In this document: positions 62,937-64,000 of the stretch, piece by piece | Layout: every line of letters starts with the position of its first letter | Numbering within the stretch: position 1 is the first letter of the stretch | Assembly: GCA_963750935.1 (NCBI GenBank) | Contig: CAVVSR010000013.1 | Span: 372,001 to 436,000 of the forward strand | Length of the DNA stretch: 64,000 nt | Origin: JACCXG01 sp963750935 | GTDB taxonomy: Bacteria; Acidobacteriota; Vicinamibacteria; Vicinamibacterales; 2-12-FULL-66-21 | Reading direction: 5' to 3' | Notes under the pieces: model-generated | The model's input: the letters and a program-made list of their open reading frames with translations, nothing else | Database searches by the model: none | Told to the model about the DNA's origin: nothing | Position numbers and translations under genes: made by a program

Positions 62937-64000
62937 ATGTCGCGTGTCGTGTTCGTCCTCCTGACCTGCACCGCTCTTTCGATCCCCGTCCCGGCATCGG
63001 CACAGCGACCGGCCGCACCGGTGGCCGCGCTCGGGGATTTCTCGCGCTCGCTGCAGGAGCTGTCGCAGCGGGTCAGCGCCAGCGTGGTGCAGATCTTCGT
63101 CACCGGCTACGCGCCGCCCGACGGCGACGAGCGCGGAACCGGCCAGCCGGTGCTGGAACGCAGCAGCGGGTCCGGCGTCATCCTCGATCCCGACGGCTAC
63201 ATCGTCACCAACGCGCACGTGGTGGAGAACGCGACGCGGCTGGAGGTGGAGCTGCCGCTGTCGGCGACCGGCGGCGATCCAGGCCGATCGATCGTCAGCC
63301 GGCGCGGCCGCACGGTCGGCGCCCAGATCGTCGCGATCGATCGCGAGACCGACATCGCCGTCATCAAGGTCGAGGCGAAGGCGCTGCCGGTGCTGCCGTT
63401 CGGCGACTCCGACGCGCTGCGGCCGGGCAACCTGGTGCTCGCGTTCGGCAGCCCGCTCGGCCTCGACTCGTCGGTCAGCCTCGGCATCGTGAGCGCGGTG
63501 GCGCGGCAGCTGACGCCCGAAGATCCGATGATCTACATCCAGACCGACGCCACCATCAACCCGGGCAACAGCGGCGGCGCGCTGGTCGATGCCGACGGCC
63601 GGCTGGTCGGGATCAACACGTTGATCTACTCGCAGTCGGGCGGCAGCGAAGGCATCGGCTTCGCCGCGCCCAGCAACATCGTCCGCAATGTGTTTCAGCA
63701 GATTCGCAAGACCGGCCGGGTGCGGCGCGGCGAGATCGGCATCAGCACGCAGACGATCACCACCGTGCTCGCGGAAGCGCTCGACCTGCCGATCGACGCC
63801 GGGGTCATCATCGCCGACGTGGTCGAGGGAGGGCCGGCGGGGCGCGCCGGACTGCAGCCGGGCGACATCATCCACGGCCTCGACGGCAAGCGCATGGAGA
63901 ACGGCCGCCAGTTCCGCATCAATGTCTACACGCGCGGCATCGGCGAGACCGTCAGCCTCGACGTCCAGCGCGGCGAACGGCGGCTCACGATCCGCGTGCC
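62937..64000 (+). CDS. DegP/HtrA-like periplasmic serine protease (5' part)
   Basis: Open to the window end (354 complete codons seen). A signal peptide (VVFVLLTCTALSIPVPASA) is followed by a trypsin-like domain with His in TNAHVVENA, Asp in ETDIAVIKV and Ser in GNSGGALVD. A PDZ domain then begins (VIIADVVEGGPAGRAGLQPGD). Quality-control protease or chaperone of the periplasm. Starts 22 nt after moaA with no operon logic. The remainder lies beyond the window. Confidence 0.93.
   Translation, partial: MSRVVFVLLTCTALSIPVPASAQRPAAPVAALGDFSRSLQELSQRVSASVVQIFVTGYAPPDGDERGTGQPVLERSSGSGVILDPDGYIVTNAHVVENATRLEVELPLSATGGDPGRSIVSRRGRTVGAQIVAIDRETDIAVIKVEAKALPVLPFGDSDALRPGNLVLAFGSPLGLDSSVSLGIVSAVARQLTPEDPMIYIQTDATINPGNSGGALVDADGRLVGINTLIYSQSGGSEGIGFAAPSNIVRNVFQQIRKTGRVRRGEIGISTQTITTVLAEALDLPIDAGVIIADVVEGGPAGRAGLQPGDIIHGLDGKRMENGRQFRINVYTRGIGETVSLDVQRGERRLTIRV

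Overview
The window looks like a chromosomal piece of a high-GC (about two thirds G+C) member of Acidobacteriota, probably a Vicinamibacteria-like lineage, assembled from metagenomic or long-read data. Lineage-typical genes support this: a two-FtsX-domain orphan ABC permease (9071-11533), a VWA protein of the acidobacterial type (18319-19245), Gly-rich S9 peptidases (30118-32872), and a TTCCGG...CCGGAA palindrome family. There is no phage, plasmid, transposase, CRISPR array or rRNA operon.

Layout. 1-3167: two histidine kinases and an MscS channel. 3161-7423: a translationally coupled nucleoside/purine-salvage block (deoC, rpiB, hpt, an exported amidohydrolase) with upp divergent. DeoC and RpiB carry N-terminal extensions like those of bacterial-microcompartment cargo. 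7457-9060: a citryl-CoA-lyase-like gene, tRNA-Val and a thioredoxin-like protein. 9071-13476: the orphan permease and small envelope or unknown proteins. 13554-18253: an MCE lipid-transport system (MlaD, MlaF, MlaE) downstream of uvrB. 18319-26667: VWA protein, a large barrel-type envelope protein, DHH phosphoesterase, a cystathionine-gamma-synthase-type enzyme, a patatin-like protein lacking its serine, and greA. 26767-28942: rRNA methyltransferase and rarA. 28878-36275: a trypsin-like protease with a structured, riboswitch-like leader, an S9 peptidase, an alpha/beta hydrolase, a TIM-barrel epimerase and a DUF1080 glycosidase (a likely sugar-catabolic pair), and a MOSC protein. 36287-61844: a long leftward housekeeping run including mutL, corA, ppdK, glyS, glyQ, recO, mgtE, an ECF sigma/anti-sigma/exported-protein module, era, two M16 peptidases, corC-like, ybeY, phoH, aspS, hisS and an M20 amidohydrolase. 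61876-64000: moaA and the start of a DegP-like protease.

Three patterns cut across the genes. (1) Non-coding spacers and some gene ends hold period-7 tandem repeats with different units (AACTCCC, GCTTCCC, CCCGACT, GGTGCTG, CTTCTGA). Two of them form 146-149 nt whole-element palindromes with four heptamers at each tip. (2) A 42-nt palindromic repeat is present four times in frame inside an anti-sigma factor gene and is related to a hairpin at 32967-32991. (3) Eleven otherwise well-conserved genes, including glyS, hisS and moaA, contain 16 single-base frame breaks, 14 of them +1. I read these as sequence errors rather than pseudogenes. All functional calls come from reading translated motifs by eye; no database search was possible.
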